Of a DNA stretch of 21,754 bases, positions 6,309 to 13,732 are shown one piece after another. Every line of letters starts with the position of its first letter. Position 1 is the stretch's first letter. This DNA comes from a virus. The position numbers and the translations under genes were made by a program. The DNA lies in the IMG/VR virus record IMGVR_UViG_3300028298_000036, positions 1-21,754 of that record; one strand, 5' to 3'. The notes under the pieces are model-generated. The model was not told where the DNA came from and made no database searches. It was given only the letters and a program-made list of their open reading frames with translations.

Positions 6309-7086
6309 TTACATAGGGGTGTTTTTGACGTTCAAATGTCGTATGGGATGCAGTTACTGCATAAATCGCCACGGAGCGTTTGCCCCACGGAAAGAGATAA
6401 CCTTTGTAGAGTGGATGCGAATCTTGGGCCCGGTGGCCACTCGGGAAGATCTGCCTATCACGCTCCAGGGTGGGGAGCCTTTTGAGTACGAAGCTATCTA
6501 TGAGCTCATGTATCAATTACATAGAGCGGGCAAGAAGATGGATATCCTCACGAATGGTGATTTTGATGTTGACAAGTTTATCTTCCTGACGACACCGGCG
6601 ATGTTTGAAAGAAAGGCGCCGTACGCTTCTATACGTTTTTCATATCACTACAATTCAATAGGCGCGGAATTGGTACAGAAAGTTGAGAAACTACAAGACA
6701 AAGGGTATTCAGTGGGCATCTGGGGGTTGGATCACCCATGGATGGCTGAACGGAACGTACTTATGGCCGCCATGTGCCGCCGGTACAAAATTGATTGGCG
6801 CATGAAAGAGTTTTTGGACGAGAGACATGGGACGTACAAATATCCAGAGTATATGAAAGGCGACATAGAGAGTTGCCTGTGCAAATCGTCAGAGATGTTA
6901 TTCGCCCCAGATGGGCAAATACATAGATGTCATAGAGATTTGTATGCTGGGGTAAACCCACAAGATAAGTTTATTGAGGGGTTTAGACTGTGCGTGGCCC
7001 CACGTTGCAATAATTGTGATGTCAAGATGAAGACAAATCGGCTGCAGCAAGGTGGTCATTGTAGTGTGGAGATAAAAAAGATTTGA
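6292..7086 (+). CDS. Radical SAM enzyme with SPASM-like cysteine tail (1)
   Basis: The 264-aa product has the CxxxCxxC cluster motif (C16, C20, C23) for the SAM-binding 4Fe-4S centre, and LQGGEP (58-63), the usual glycine-rich strand. The C-terminal part has C195, C197, C213, C234, C239, C242 and C257, with a CLCKSSEMLFAPDGQIHRC segment, like SPASM/Twitch domains that hold extra Fe-S clusters. These enzymes start radical reactions on peptides, sugars or other small molecules. The tight overlap with the TPP subunits suggests a shared pathway. AGGAG precedes ATG 6292. The substrate cannot be read from the sequence. Confidence 0.8.
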   Translation: MTQQLNYIGVFLTFKCRMGCSYCINRHGAFAPRKEITFVEWMRILGPVATREDLPITLQGGEPFEYEAIYELMYQLHRAGKKMDILTNGDFDVDKFIFLTTPAMFERKAPYASIRFSYHYNSIGAELVQKVEKLQDKGYSVGIWGLDHPWMAERNVLMAAMCRRYKIDWRMKEFLDERHGTYKYPEYMKGDIESCLCKSSEMLFAPDGQIHRCHRDLYAGVNPQDKFIEGFRLCVAPRCNNCDVKMKTNRLQQGGHCSVEIKKI

Positions 7087-7111
7087 CAAAGTGCAAACCA
7101 TATGGTATAGT
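7083..7111 (+). promoter_or_regulatory. Consensus sigma70 promoter of the LAGLIDADG gene
   Basis: TTGACA (7083-7088), a 17-bp spacer, TATAGT (7106-7111). The -35 box contains the TGA stop of the radical SAM gene. The predicted start, near 7118, lies about 23 nt before ATG 7141 and would also serve the downstream genes. No pseudoknot element follows, unlike at the two HNH cassettes. Confidence 0.7.
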
Positions 7112-7140
7112 TAAACAACGAAAACAAAAGGGGGTATCAT

Positions 7141-7659
7141 ATGGATAAACAAAAATACAATCAGAAAAGACAAGAGAAAAGACGAGTTATCTGGATACAA
7201 AAATACCAACAAAAAATGTCAACCATTAAAAAACAACCCACAGACATATTGGCCTATACCGCGGGGTTAATCGACGGAGAGGGTTGTATCTACATATCAA
7301 AAGGCAAGCCTCGAGGGGCGCGTTTAAACAGCCAATACACTTTAAAAGTAGCCGTCGGAATGTCTGTTGCTACGGCGGTTAAAAAAATACAACACCACTT
7401 TGGCGGAGCATTGAGAGAACGAAATAACCGCCAATATAAACCTATACATCGATGGGAGCTTTCTTCTGTGGAGGCGGAACGATTTTTACGGCGTATACTG
7501 CCCTATCTAATAGTTAAAAAAGAAGAAGCCGTCTTAGGGCTAGAATTTCGAGAGCACATGAACGGATATATAAGAACTAAAGGTCGGACACTAACAGTGA
7601 AAGAAATAGCTGTAAGAGAGGCGTACAAATTAAAAATGGAGGAACTAAAACGTGGATAG
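7141..7659 (+). CDS. LAGLIDADG homing endonuclease, single motif
   Basis: The 172-aa product has one LAGLIDADG-type helix, AYTAGLIDGEG (38-48), followed by a beta-rich saddle region (CIYISKGK, YTLKVAVGM, HRWELSS). One motif per chain means it should act as a homodimer cutting a pseudo-palindromic site. A basic N-terminal extension (residues 1-32) precedes the domain. GGGGG lies 6 nt before ATG. It is a freestanding mobile gene between two radical SAM genes, with its own promoter. Its stop overlaps the next GTG start. Confidence 0.85.
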   Translation: MDKQKYNQKRQEKRRVIWIQKYQQKMSTIKKQPTDILAYTAGLIDGEGCIYISKGKPRGARLNSQYTLKVAVGMSVATAVKKIQHHFGGALRERNNRQYKPIHRWELSSVEAERFLRRILPYLIVKKEEAVLGLEFREHMNGYIRTKGRTLTVKEIAVREAYKLKMEELKRG

Positions 7660-8719
7660 AAAAGATCCCTGGCTACTTGATGGTTCGAAACTCCTCTGGC
7701 ACATGGACCGGGTACACAAACATTTTGTCCGTGGCAAGCGCATCGCCCCAATAATGATCGACGCCGGCATAACAAAGTTCTGTAATGTTAAATGCGAATT
7801 TTGTTACGGAATTTTCCAGAAGATGACAGGCGAGATGATACCGGAGAAAGCGCTTGTAAAGCTATTTTCTGACGCGCCAAAGGTGGGCGTCAAAGCTCTG
7901 GCCATCGTCGGGGATGGGGAGCCTACACTACACCCGGCGTTGATAGAGGCTGTTAGAGCCGGGGCGGAAGGCGGCCTGGATATGGCGATAGCAACGAATG
8001 GGGTAAAAATACCCTCCCTTCTCGAATTGCTCAACAGAATGGTATGGTTCCGTTTTAATCTTTCAGCTATTGAAGAAGGGTACGAAGTAGTCCATGGCCG
8101 TCCGTATTGGGATAAGGTAGCAGCAAACATCTATGCAGCTACTAAATATAAAAAACTGGCCGGGGTGCCCGTCACCATCGGCCTCCAGATGGTGCTCACC
8201 AAGAACGCCTTACCTTATGTACTCAGGGAGGCCCAATTCGCTATCGACGCCGGAGTAGACTATTTTGTGATCAAACAGTATTCGGAGCCTAAGGGTGAAG
8301 GTATGATAGGTATGTCTCCGGAAGAACAGAACGACCCAGAAGTACAAAGGATATTGAGGAAAGCCATGGCCATGTCAACAGAAAAGACAGCTGTTGTGGC
8401 CAAGTTCAACGCCATGGAATATGGGATGAAACGGCCCTATGATCATTGTCTTGACGTGCCGTTACTTTTCCAGATATCTGGAGACGGAAAGGCATACCCG
8501 TGCGGGTTTTTGTTTGGTAATGAAGCCTATTGCTACGGGGATTTGGCAAAGCAGGGGCTTGGGGAGATCCTGGCGTCGGAGAGATACTGGCGCATCGTGA
8601 ATCATATGCAGACAGGATTTAATGTACACACGCAATGCGAAGGATGTTGTCGCCATGACAGCAGTAACTTATTTATGCACAATTTTATGAACGGACCCCA
8701 ACATCGGAATTTCGTATGA
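7652..8719 (+). CDS. Radical SAM/SPASM enzyme (2)
   Basis: The 355-aa product has CNVKCEFC (C44, C48, C51) and GDGEPTLHP (88-95 region), both typical radical SAM features. Its C-terminus has a clear SPASM-type cysteine set: CLDVP, YPCGF, CYGD and CEGCC, with the GDGKAYPC and LGEILASERYW strings usual for this class. The start is GTG 7652 with GGAGG about 9 nt upstream. It ends in an ATGA overlap with the DUF6165-like gene. Family members modify peptides, sugars or nucleotides. Here the neighbours (TPP enzyme, glycosyltransferases) favour a sugar or small-metabolite substrate, which is inference. Confidence 0.85.
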   Translation: MDRKDPWLLDGSKLLWHMDRVHKHFVRGKRIAPIMIDAGITKFCNVKCEFCYGIFQKMTGEMIPEKALVKLFSDAPKVGVKALAIVGDGEPTLHPALIEAVRAGAEGGLDMAIATNGVKIPSLLELLNRMVWFRFNLSAIEEGYEVVHGRPYWDKVAANIYAATKYKKLAGVPVTIGLQMVLTKNALPYVLREAQFAIDAGVDYFVIKQYSEPKGEGMIGMSPEEQNDPEVQRILRKAMAMSTEKTAVVAKFNAMEYGMKRPYDHCLDVPLLFQISGDGKAYPCGFLFGNEAYCYGDLAKQGLGEILASERYWRIVNHMQTGFNVHTQCEGCCRHDSSNLFMHNFMNGPQHRNFV

Positions 8720-9093
8720 CCCGCCCAACAGGCATAAACATGAGTCTTGGCGACGCTATTGACCGTATAAGCATACTCACCCGTAAGATATACTTTGGCG
8801 AGGAAGGCGCGTACAAAGAATTTGTTTATTTGACTGAGGCGATAGACAAACTGGGTTTGCCATTGACGGGAGCGCTATTGGCAGCCATCATCCGTATCTC
8901 ACAAATGAATTTTGAGATATGGATCCGGGAGAACACCTTTCGCCGGGGAGAAGAGATGTCGCCGGAGGCTGTCAAGAAGATGATGATAGAAGTCCGGGAC
9001 TGTAACTCCAAAAGGCTCGAAAACAAAAACGAAATCAACCGTCTCACCGAGATGGGGTTTCGTGAGTTTAAAATTCAACACAGGAGTAGATAA
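8716..9093 (+). CDS. DUF6165-like protein of glycan clusters
   Basis: The 125-aa product begins with SLGDAIDRISILTRKI, close to the SVGE-x-x-DKITILxIK signature I associate with DUF6165. It has an NFEIWIRE centre and an N-x-x-R-x-x-x-KNEINxL end with E-x-K, as in that family. DUF6165 genes sit in polysaccharide and glycosyltransferase loci, and the biochemical role is unknown. ATG 8716 overlaps the previous stop; a second ATG at 8740 begins exactly at the conserved segment and could be the true start. Confidence 0.5.
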   Translation: MTRPTGINMSLGDAIDRISILTRKIYFGEEGAYKEFVYLTEAIDKLGLPLTGALLAAIIRISQMNFEIWIRENTFRRGEEMSPEAVKKMMIEVRDCNSKRLENKNEINRLTEMGFREFKIQHRSR

Positions 9094-9881
9094 TGGACAA
9101 AAAAGTTTTGATAGCTTGCCCCACATTCGCCCTGGATCCCAACCCAACAAAGTGGTTGATATCGCTGCTCACCATCTGCCAGGATCTTAAACGCGCGAAC
9201 ATAGAGCATGGGTTTCTTTTCCCGTACCGGAAGTCAATATACAAGGCTGAAAACCAGATAATAATGCAAGCTCTGACTGGCGGGTACACGCACATACTCA
9301 GGCTTGACGACGATATCTGGGGTATACAGCCAGGCGACGTTTTAAAGTTAATTGACGCTGACAAAGAATTTATAAGCGCTGTCATGTTCATACGTGGATT
9401 TCCTTTTTCCCGTTGCGCGTTCACAAAAGCGTTTCCGGAGTTATCGCTGGCTGAATGTGAAGCCCGGGGCCGTGATACATTGCATGAAGTCGATGGCGAT
9501 GGCGTACAACCGGTGGACCTGACGGCTTTTCCATTCACCCTCTTCAAGATAGAGTTGTTCTACAAAATGAAATACCCCTACTTTGACGACACAATAAAAG
9601 GTTCTCCTGACGCTCAATTCTGTGATAAATGTAAAGCCATGGGTGTGCAGCCGTATGTACACATGGATATACAAATCAATCATCAGGATGTCACGCCATG
9701 GAACCGGCTATTCCTGTTTAATTCCGAAGCCCGGCGGTTGTTGATGAACGGGAAGATGGATCCTTCAGATCCAAGGCACAGCGTATTTACTGAATGGTTT
9801 GGTAAGGATGGACTAAAAGACCTATACATACTGAAAGGAACCGGCCGTGAACCCAAGACTATTGACGATAGTACCGAGTAG
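9093..9881 (+). CDS. GT-A fold glycosyltransferase (1)
   Basis: The 262-aa product has a nucleotide-sugar fold: VLIACPTF at the start, a helix with KAENQIIMQAL, and HILRLDDD (67-74) giving the metal-binding DxD at the end of a strand. The later segment QFCDKCKAMGVQPYVHMDIQ resembles the acceptor/metal-binding histidine region of phage GT2-like enzymes. AGGAG precedes ATG 9093. It is adjacent to a second GT gene. It probably transfers a sugar from an NDP-sugar; donor and acceptor are unknown. Confidence 0.65.
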   Translation: MDKKVLIACPTFALDPNPTKWLISLLTICQDLKRANIEHGFLFPYRKSIYKAENQIIMQALTGGYTHILRLDDDIWGIQPGDVLKLIDADKEFISAVMFIRGFPFSRCAFTKAFPELSLAECEARGRDTLHEVDGDGVQPVDLTAFPFTLFKIELFYKMKYPYFDDTIKGSPDAQFCDKCKAMGVQPYVHMDIQINHQDVTPWNRLFLFNSEARRLLMNGKMDPSDPRHSVFTEWFGKDGLKDLYILKGTGREPKTIDDSTE

Positions 9882-10554
9882 AGGACGCCCAGAGTTGCTT
9901 CTCGAGATGATGGACTCATGGGCCCGAACCCGTGAAGTTGAGGGCATGTTGATTGCCTACATAAGCCCGGATGATCCTAAGTTTGACGACTACGTGCGCA
10001 TTTGCCCATTGCCGGAAGAGTGCTACCTTATCCAAGGCCCTCGGCGGTACATCACACACTCATACAACGCTATCGTAGCGGAAAATCCTGGCTTTACTCA
10101 CTACTCTCCCCTGAATGACGACCACTACTGTATCACTCCGGGGTGGGACAAGAAACTTATCAATTTGTTGGACCGGTTCTCGCGGGGCTGGGGGTGTGCC
10201 ATGGCGGAAGATAATCTCACTAACTGGAATACGCACCCACACCCGTCCGGGTGTGTGATATCCAAGAAGACCATAAAAGCGCTCGGATATATGTTTTACC
10301 CAAAGCTACGGCATATAGGTAATGATGTCATTGTGGGACGATTGTTTGGCAACCTTGGGATTTTACATGGCACGAAAGATGTCGTCATAGAACACCGTCA
10401 TTGGGTTAATGGCAAGAGACTCTTTGACGAGAACTACAAGTGGGTGTATGGCCAGGAAGAACAGTCTTATGGGGAGATGGTAGTGACCCACTACCTCCAC
10501 CACCAATACGAAATTGATAAAGCAAAGCTGGAGAAAGCGATGGCTGAAGAATGA
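9847..10554 (+). CDS. GT-A fold glycosyltransferase (2)
   Basis: The 235-aa product starts LLTIVPSRGRPELLLEMMDSW, the typical GT2-like first strand and helix. It has PLNDDHY (88-94) as the DxD-like metal site and later HIGNDVIVGRL and IEHRHW segments that fit the metal-coordinating histidine region. GTG 9847 lies 35 nt inside the previous gene, so the two are translationally coupled. It is the last gene of the metabolic island apart from a 48-aa ORF before the cytosine methyltransferase. Confidence 0.65.
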   Translation: MNPRLLTIVPSRGRPELLLEMMDSWARTREVEGMLIAYISPDDPKFDDYVRICPLPEECYLIQGPRRYITHSYNAIVAENPGFTHYSPLNDDHYCITPGWDKKLINLLDRFSRGWGCAMAEDNLTNWNTHPHPSGCVISKKTIKALGYMFYPKLRHIGNDVIVGRLFGNLGILHGTKDVVIEHRHWVNGKRLFDENYKWVYGQEEQSYGEMVVTHYLHHQYEIDKAKLEKAMAEE

Positions 10555-10697
10555 ACCAGACAGAGATAGTAAATCGAGCATTAAAAGCCTTGAATGATAA
10601 ACGACGTCGGAAGATTATGCTTCCGGGGAGACAGATGTTTAAGACTGAATTGATAAAACGTTTAGCAAAAGATATCGGTAAGGAGTTGGAGAAATGA
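10551..10697 (+). CDS. Small basic protein, 48 aa
   Basis: The frame runs from ATG 10551, overlapping the glycosyltransferase stop, to TGA 10697, overlapping the methyltransferase ATG at 10694. Both junctions are ATGA overlaps, which supports a real gene filling the gap exactly. The product is helical and basic (LNDKRRRKIMLPGR, LIKRLAKDIGKELEK). No family is recognised and the ribosome site is weak. Confidence 0.5.
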   Translation: MNQTEIVNRALKALNDKRRRKIMLPGRQMFKTELIKRLAKDIGKELEK

Positions 10698-11803
10698 GAC
10701 ACATTGATTTGTTCAGCGGTATTGGAGGGTTCGCTCTTGCAGCCCGTGAAGTATGGGGCGATGAATACGAGAATGTATTATTTTGTGATAACAATAATTT
10801 TTGCAAACAAGTGCTTCGTAAAAACTTTGGAAAGGATATAATAATCTATGACGACATCAGACAGCTTACTGCCGACGCCCACAGGGACAGATTACAAGTC
10901 AAGGGGGCCGAACAGCAAACAAGTGGGGATAGACAATTTTCTGAAACTTCTACCAACACCGAGGGCAGGCAATCCGGGCAGTCGCAAACCGGGAACAGGA
11001 GGGAAGATATTGGGAGAAGTTATATCGACTTGCTCACCGGCGGCTTTCCCTGCCAACCATTCAGCCAAGCCGGAAAACGGAAAGGAACCGATGATGACCG
11101 CTACTTGTGGCCAGAGATGTTACGAGTTATACACGATTTCAAACCAACATATGTCGTCGCTGAAAACGTGCGTGGAATCCTTACTATTGAGCAAGGCATG
11201 GTATTCGAGCAAGTGTGCCTTGACATGGAAAGAGAAGGTTACGAAGTCCAAACGTTTATTATTCCAGCTGTCGCCGTCAACGCTCCGCACAGAAGGGACC
11301 GCATCTGGATTATTGGGAACGCCAAGTCTAATGGACGTAAGGAGCGATATTCGGCGCCCGGAGGAGAAGAGCGACAAAGCGAAGAAGGGCGGATGTTGCA
11401 ACCTGCGGGAGCAAGTGGGATTAGCAATGCTCCCGACACCACAAACGCAAGGCTTGAAGGAGTGCGTGGACGGGAAGACACAACCGATGATGCTCCCGAC
11501 ACCGGCAACGAGGGACTACAAAGGGGCGAACGGTCCAGAACACTTCAAGCCGGGTGCGAGAGCGCACATGGGGCAACTACCGAACGCAGTGGAAATCCCT
11601 CATGGCTCAAAAACTGGCTTGAAGTTGCAACCGAGCTTTGTGGAGTGGATGATGGGCTACCCGCAAGGGTGGACGACTTTACCCTCACCAAAGCAGGCCA
11701 CCGCGTCGAACGACTCAAAGCCCTTGGCAACGCTATCGTCCCTCAAGTCGCTATACAGCTTTTTAGAGGATTAAAACTCGCTATGTTGATGGAGACATTA
11801 TGA
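10694..11803 (+). CDS. DNA C5-cytosine methyltransferase
   Basis: The 369-aa product has the ordered motifs of the family: I DLFSGIGGF (5-13), IV GGFPCQPFS with catalytic C120, VI ENV (157-159), VIII HRRDRIWIIG (199-208) and X GNAIVPQVA (about 346-354). It would transfer methyl from SAM to C5 of cytosine at an unknown site, protecting phage DNA from host restriction or marking it. Two stretches, about residues 58-108 and 211-330, are hydrophilic and low in structure; the second sits where the target-recognition domain belongs. These are the parts that read as repeated motifs in the +1 frame (10848-11774). GGAG precedes ATG. Confidence 0.9.
   Translation: MRHIDLFSGIGGFALAAREVWGDEYENVLFCDNNNFCKQVLRKNFGKDIIIYDDIRQLTADAHRDRLQVKGAEQQTSGDRQFSETSTNTEGRQSGQSQTGNRREDIGRSYIDLLTGGFPCQPFSQAGKRKGTDDDRYLWPEMLRVIHDFKPTYVVAENVRGILTIEQGMVFEQVCLDMEREGYEVQTFIIPAVAVNAPHRRDRIWIIGNAKSNGRKERYSAPGGEERQSEEGRMLQPAGASGISNAPDTTNARLEGVRGREDTTDDAPDTGNEGLQRGERSRTLQAGCESAHGATTERSGNPSWLKNWLEVATELCGVDDGLPARVDDFTLTKAGHRVERLKALGNAIVPQVAIQLFRGLKLAMLMETL
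10848..11774 (+). CDS. Overlapping +1-frame ORF inside the methyltransferase gene
   Basis: A 308-codon frame is fully embedded in the methyltransferase gene. Its product is not random-looking. It repeats LLPTPTGTDYKS, LLPTPRAG, MLPTPQTQ and MLPTPATRDYKG, contains SSLKTCVESLLLS, and ends with FVEWMMGYPQGWT. I recall these motifs (PTPTA-x-D-x-K, FVEWMMGFP-GWT) as recurring in phage ORFs near methyltransferases, but know no function. ATG 10848 has only a distant AGGA (11 nt). Conserved motifs IV-VIII of the methyltransferase are encoded in the same bases. It is either a true overlapping gene or a conserved shadow frame. Confidence 0.45.
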   Translation: MTTSDSLLPTPTGTDYKSRGPNSKQVGIDNFLKLLPTPRAGNPGSRKPGTGGKILGEVISTCSPAAFPANHSAKPENGKEPMMTATCGQRCYELYTISNQHMSSLKTCVESLLLSKAWYSSKCALTWKEKVTKSKRLLFQLSPSTLRTEGTASGLLGTPSLMDVRSDIRRPEEKSDKAKKGGCCNLREQVGLAMLPTPQTQGLKECVDGKTQPMMLPTPATRDYKGANGPEHFKPGARAHMGQLPNAVEIPHGSKTGLKLQPSFVEWMMGYPQGWTTLPSPKQATASNDSKPLATLSSLKSLYSFLED

Positions 11804-13203
11804 TCAAACTCATGCCCTTCCAGGAGACCGGACGTGACTTTCTTGTCCTTCGCGCCAACGCCATACTGGCTGACGACATGGGTTTGGGGAAAACGTACGA
11901 AATACTTGAGGCGATAAAGAAGCTGGGCATAGCCTCTGGCATCATTATCTGCCCTCAGTCGATCCGAAGGTCCTGGGTAAAACGCACACGCGAACAGATC
12001 CCGTTGGCATTTATTAAGGAGATAACCACATCCAAAATAGTACCTGAGCCTAACGCCTTCAACATCGTCAATTATGATATCGTATGGAAAGAACCATTGA
12101 TCACTCTCTTGCATGAACAGACCTGGCCGGTGCTGGTGTGTGACGAAAGCCACTATCTCAAAAACATCGACGCCAAGCGCACAAAGCGTATTTTGGGCAA
12201 GAAAGGTCTTTATAATCGCTGCGAACGTCGTTGGATGGCCACAGGAACCCCGATCTTGAACCGACCCATAGAATTGTATTCGGTACTTCGAGCACTGTTT
12301 CCACATGCCCTTGGAGAGAAGTATGTCTCGTACTATGACTACGCTTACCGCTTTTGCGCCGCATACCAAGGGCAATTTGGGTTTGACGCTACCGGGGCGA
12401 GTAATATGGGAGAATTGGCCAAGCTCCTGGCACCATTGATGATCCGCCGGCTGAAGAGTGAGGTGATGCGCGATCTCCCCGCTGTGACATACGATAAGAT
12501 ATATCTGGACCCGTCTGACAAACTGATAAAGCTCACTCAAATGGAGCGTAAAGAATTCAACGCCGGGAAGATCATTGGGGAGAACTCTTCGCTCAGGCAA
12601 GCGTTGGGGGTTATAAAGTGCGACGCCGCTATCAAACATCTTTACAATGTGTTGGAAGAAAAGAAAAAGGTTGTTGTATTTATTTGGCATAAGTCTGTAG
12701 CCGACAGACTCATGCAGGAGTTCGGGCCAAAAGCCGTTCGGTATACAGGAGGAGAAAGTGCGAAAGAGAAAGAAGAGGCAATCCGACGTTTCCAAACAAA
12801 TACAGAAACGCAATTGTTTATCGGAAATATCCAATCTGCGGGTTTTGGCGTGGATGGTCTCCAAGATATTTGTGACACAGCCATATTCGTCGAAATGTCA
12901 TACGTGCCTAATGAAATTAAACAGGCGATTGATCGACTTAATCGTATCGGTCAGAAGAGTTCAGTCCAAATCCAATTCCTTGTTGCGGAAAAAAGCGTAG
13001 ACGAAGACCTTATCGATACGCTATCAAGTAAAGCCAAGAACATCAACATCATAATGGGGGAAGAAAGGGGGGCGAATGGAGCACAGTTTGTAGAGACGCG
13101 GTGCCGCGTGTGCGGCAAAGTAACAGAGATGAAAGAGTTGAAAAGAGTAGCAAAGATACCAGTCTGTCAAGACTGCAAAAAAGAAATGGAGTGTGTAGCA
13201 TGA
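11800..13203 (+). CDS. SNF2-family DEAD/H helicase with C-terminal zinc ribbon
   Basis: The 467-aa product is a compact SF2/SNF2 ATPase. Motif I is DDMGLGKT (25-32), motif II DESH (115-118) and motif III ATGTPILNRP (147-155); the C-terminal lobe has QSAGFGVDGLQ and motif VI QAIDRLNRIGQ. It should translocate on dsDNA and remodel protein-DNA or branched DNA structures during replication and recombination. The last 30 residues hold CRVC and CQDC, a zinc ribbon fused to the helicase. GGAG precedes ATG 11800, which overlaps the methyltransferase stop. Confidence 0.88.
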   Translation: MIKLMPFQETGRDFLVLRANAILADDMGLGKTYEILEAIKKLGIASGIIICPQSIRRSWVKRTREQIPLAFIKEITTSKIVPEPNAFNIVNYDIVWKEPLITLLHEQTWPVLVCDESHYLKNIDAKRTKRILGKKGLYNRCERRWMATGTPILNRPIELYSVLRALFPHALGEKYVSYYDYAYRFCAAYQGQFGFDATGASNMGELAKLLAPLMIRRLKSEVMRDLPAVTYDKIYLDPSDKLIKLTQMERKEFNAGKIIGENSSLRQALGVIKCDAAIKHLYNVLEEKKKVVVFIWHKSVADRLMQEFGPKAVRYTGGESAKEKEEAIRRFQTNTETQLFIGNIQSAGFGVDGLQDICDTAIFVEMSYVPNEIKQAIDRLNRIGQKSSVQIQFLVAEKSVDEDLIDTLSSKAKNINIIMGEERGANGAQFVETRCRVCGKVTEMKELKRVAKIPVCQDCKKEMECVA

Positions 13204-13589
13204 GTATAGAAAAGTCGTTAGAGAGAATAGCGGATGCGCTGGAAGTAATAACGAGTAAGATGGGAGTCCCACCCGCACCAGCAGCAGTGCAGAAGCATGT
13301 TGCGCCGAAGTTAATACCCGACGATGCTATCCCCGGAGTAGGGGACGAAGCGCCGGCGGATGCGGGCATGGACAATGCCGCGCTGAGAGATCTGGCTCAG
13401 AAGTATATCCAGGTAGCCGGAGAGAAGACGGGGGCGCTTGTCAGCTTTATCAAAGATGAAGTGTGCAAGAAGCTCAACCCGAAAGAGCCAAAGCTCCTCA
13501 AGATACCGGCGGATAAGATAGAACAGGCCGCTAAGGCGATCGAGACGTTCGCCAAGAAGAATGGGATAACGCTACCCATTGAGGTGTAA
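13200..13589 (+). CDS. Hypothetical phage protein, 129 aa
   Basis: The frame is open from 13101, but ATG 13200 overlaps the helicase stop (ATGA) and begins MSIEKSLERIADALEVI, a typical phage protein start, so it was chosen. A flexible Ala/Pro/Asp-rich middle (about 24-60) links an N-terminal helix to a helical C-terminal region (LLKIPADKIEQAAKAIETF). No domain is recognised. Its place between helicase and DUF2800 genes suggests a replication or recombination accessory. Confidence 0.6.
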   Translation: MSIEKSLERIADALEVITSKMGVPPAPAAVQKHVAPKLIPDDAIPGVGDEAPADAGMDNAALRDLAQKYIQVAGEKTGALVSFIKDEVCKKLNPKEPKLLKIPADKIEQAAKAIETFAKKNGITLPIEV

Positions 13590-13590
13590 T

Positions 13591-13731
13591 ATGTTAAACA
13601 CCTGCGATAATCACGACGATTGCATTGTCGTTCATGATACAAAGATGTGTCCTGTTTGTGAGCTTCAGACAAAAGCTAACGACTCTGAAGCCAAGGTGAC
13701 TGACCTTCTACAGCAACTTAAGGAGGTGTAA
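13591..13731 (+). CDS. Small zinc-binding-type protein, 46 aa
   Basis: The frame runs from ATG 13591 (GAGG about 6 nt upstream) to TAA 13731, filling the gap between its neighbours almost exactly. The product has C5, C11 and CPVC (20-23), with histidines nearby, so a small zinc site is plausible. A short helix follows (EAKVTDLLQQLKEV). AAGGAGG at its 3' end is the ribosome site for the next gene. Confidence 0.5.
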   Translation: MLNTCDNHDDCIVVHDTKMCPVCELQTKANDSEAKVTDLLQQLKEV

Positions 13732-13732
13732 C

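Noticed and set aside
11743-12864. 373-codon open frame on the minus strand, antisense to the SNF2 helicase
   Set aside because: The helicase is certain from its motifs; the antisense product shows no domain or ribosome site and crosses the methyltransferase junction. Long antisense frames arise from codon bias.
13101-13199. Upstream start extending the 129-aa protein into the helicase gene
   Set aside because: It would overlap about 100 nt of conserved helicase tail; ATG 13200 has the usual ATGA overlap.
13590-13732. Structured RNA upstream of the DUF2800 gene, since RNA motifs near DUF2800/DUF2815 genes have been described
   Set aside because: The interval is filled by a plausible 46-codon gene and I saw no convincing stems by eye; a covariance-model scan would settle it.
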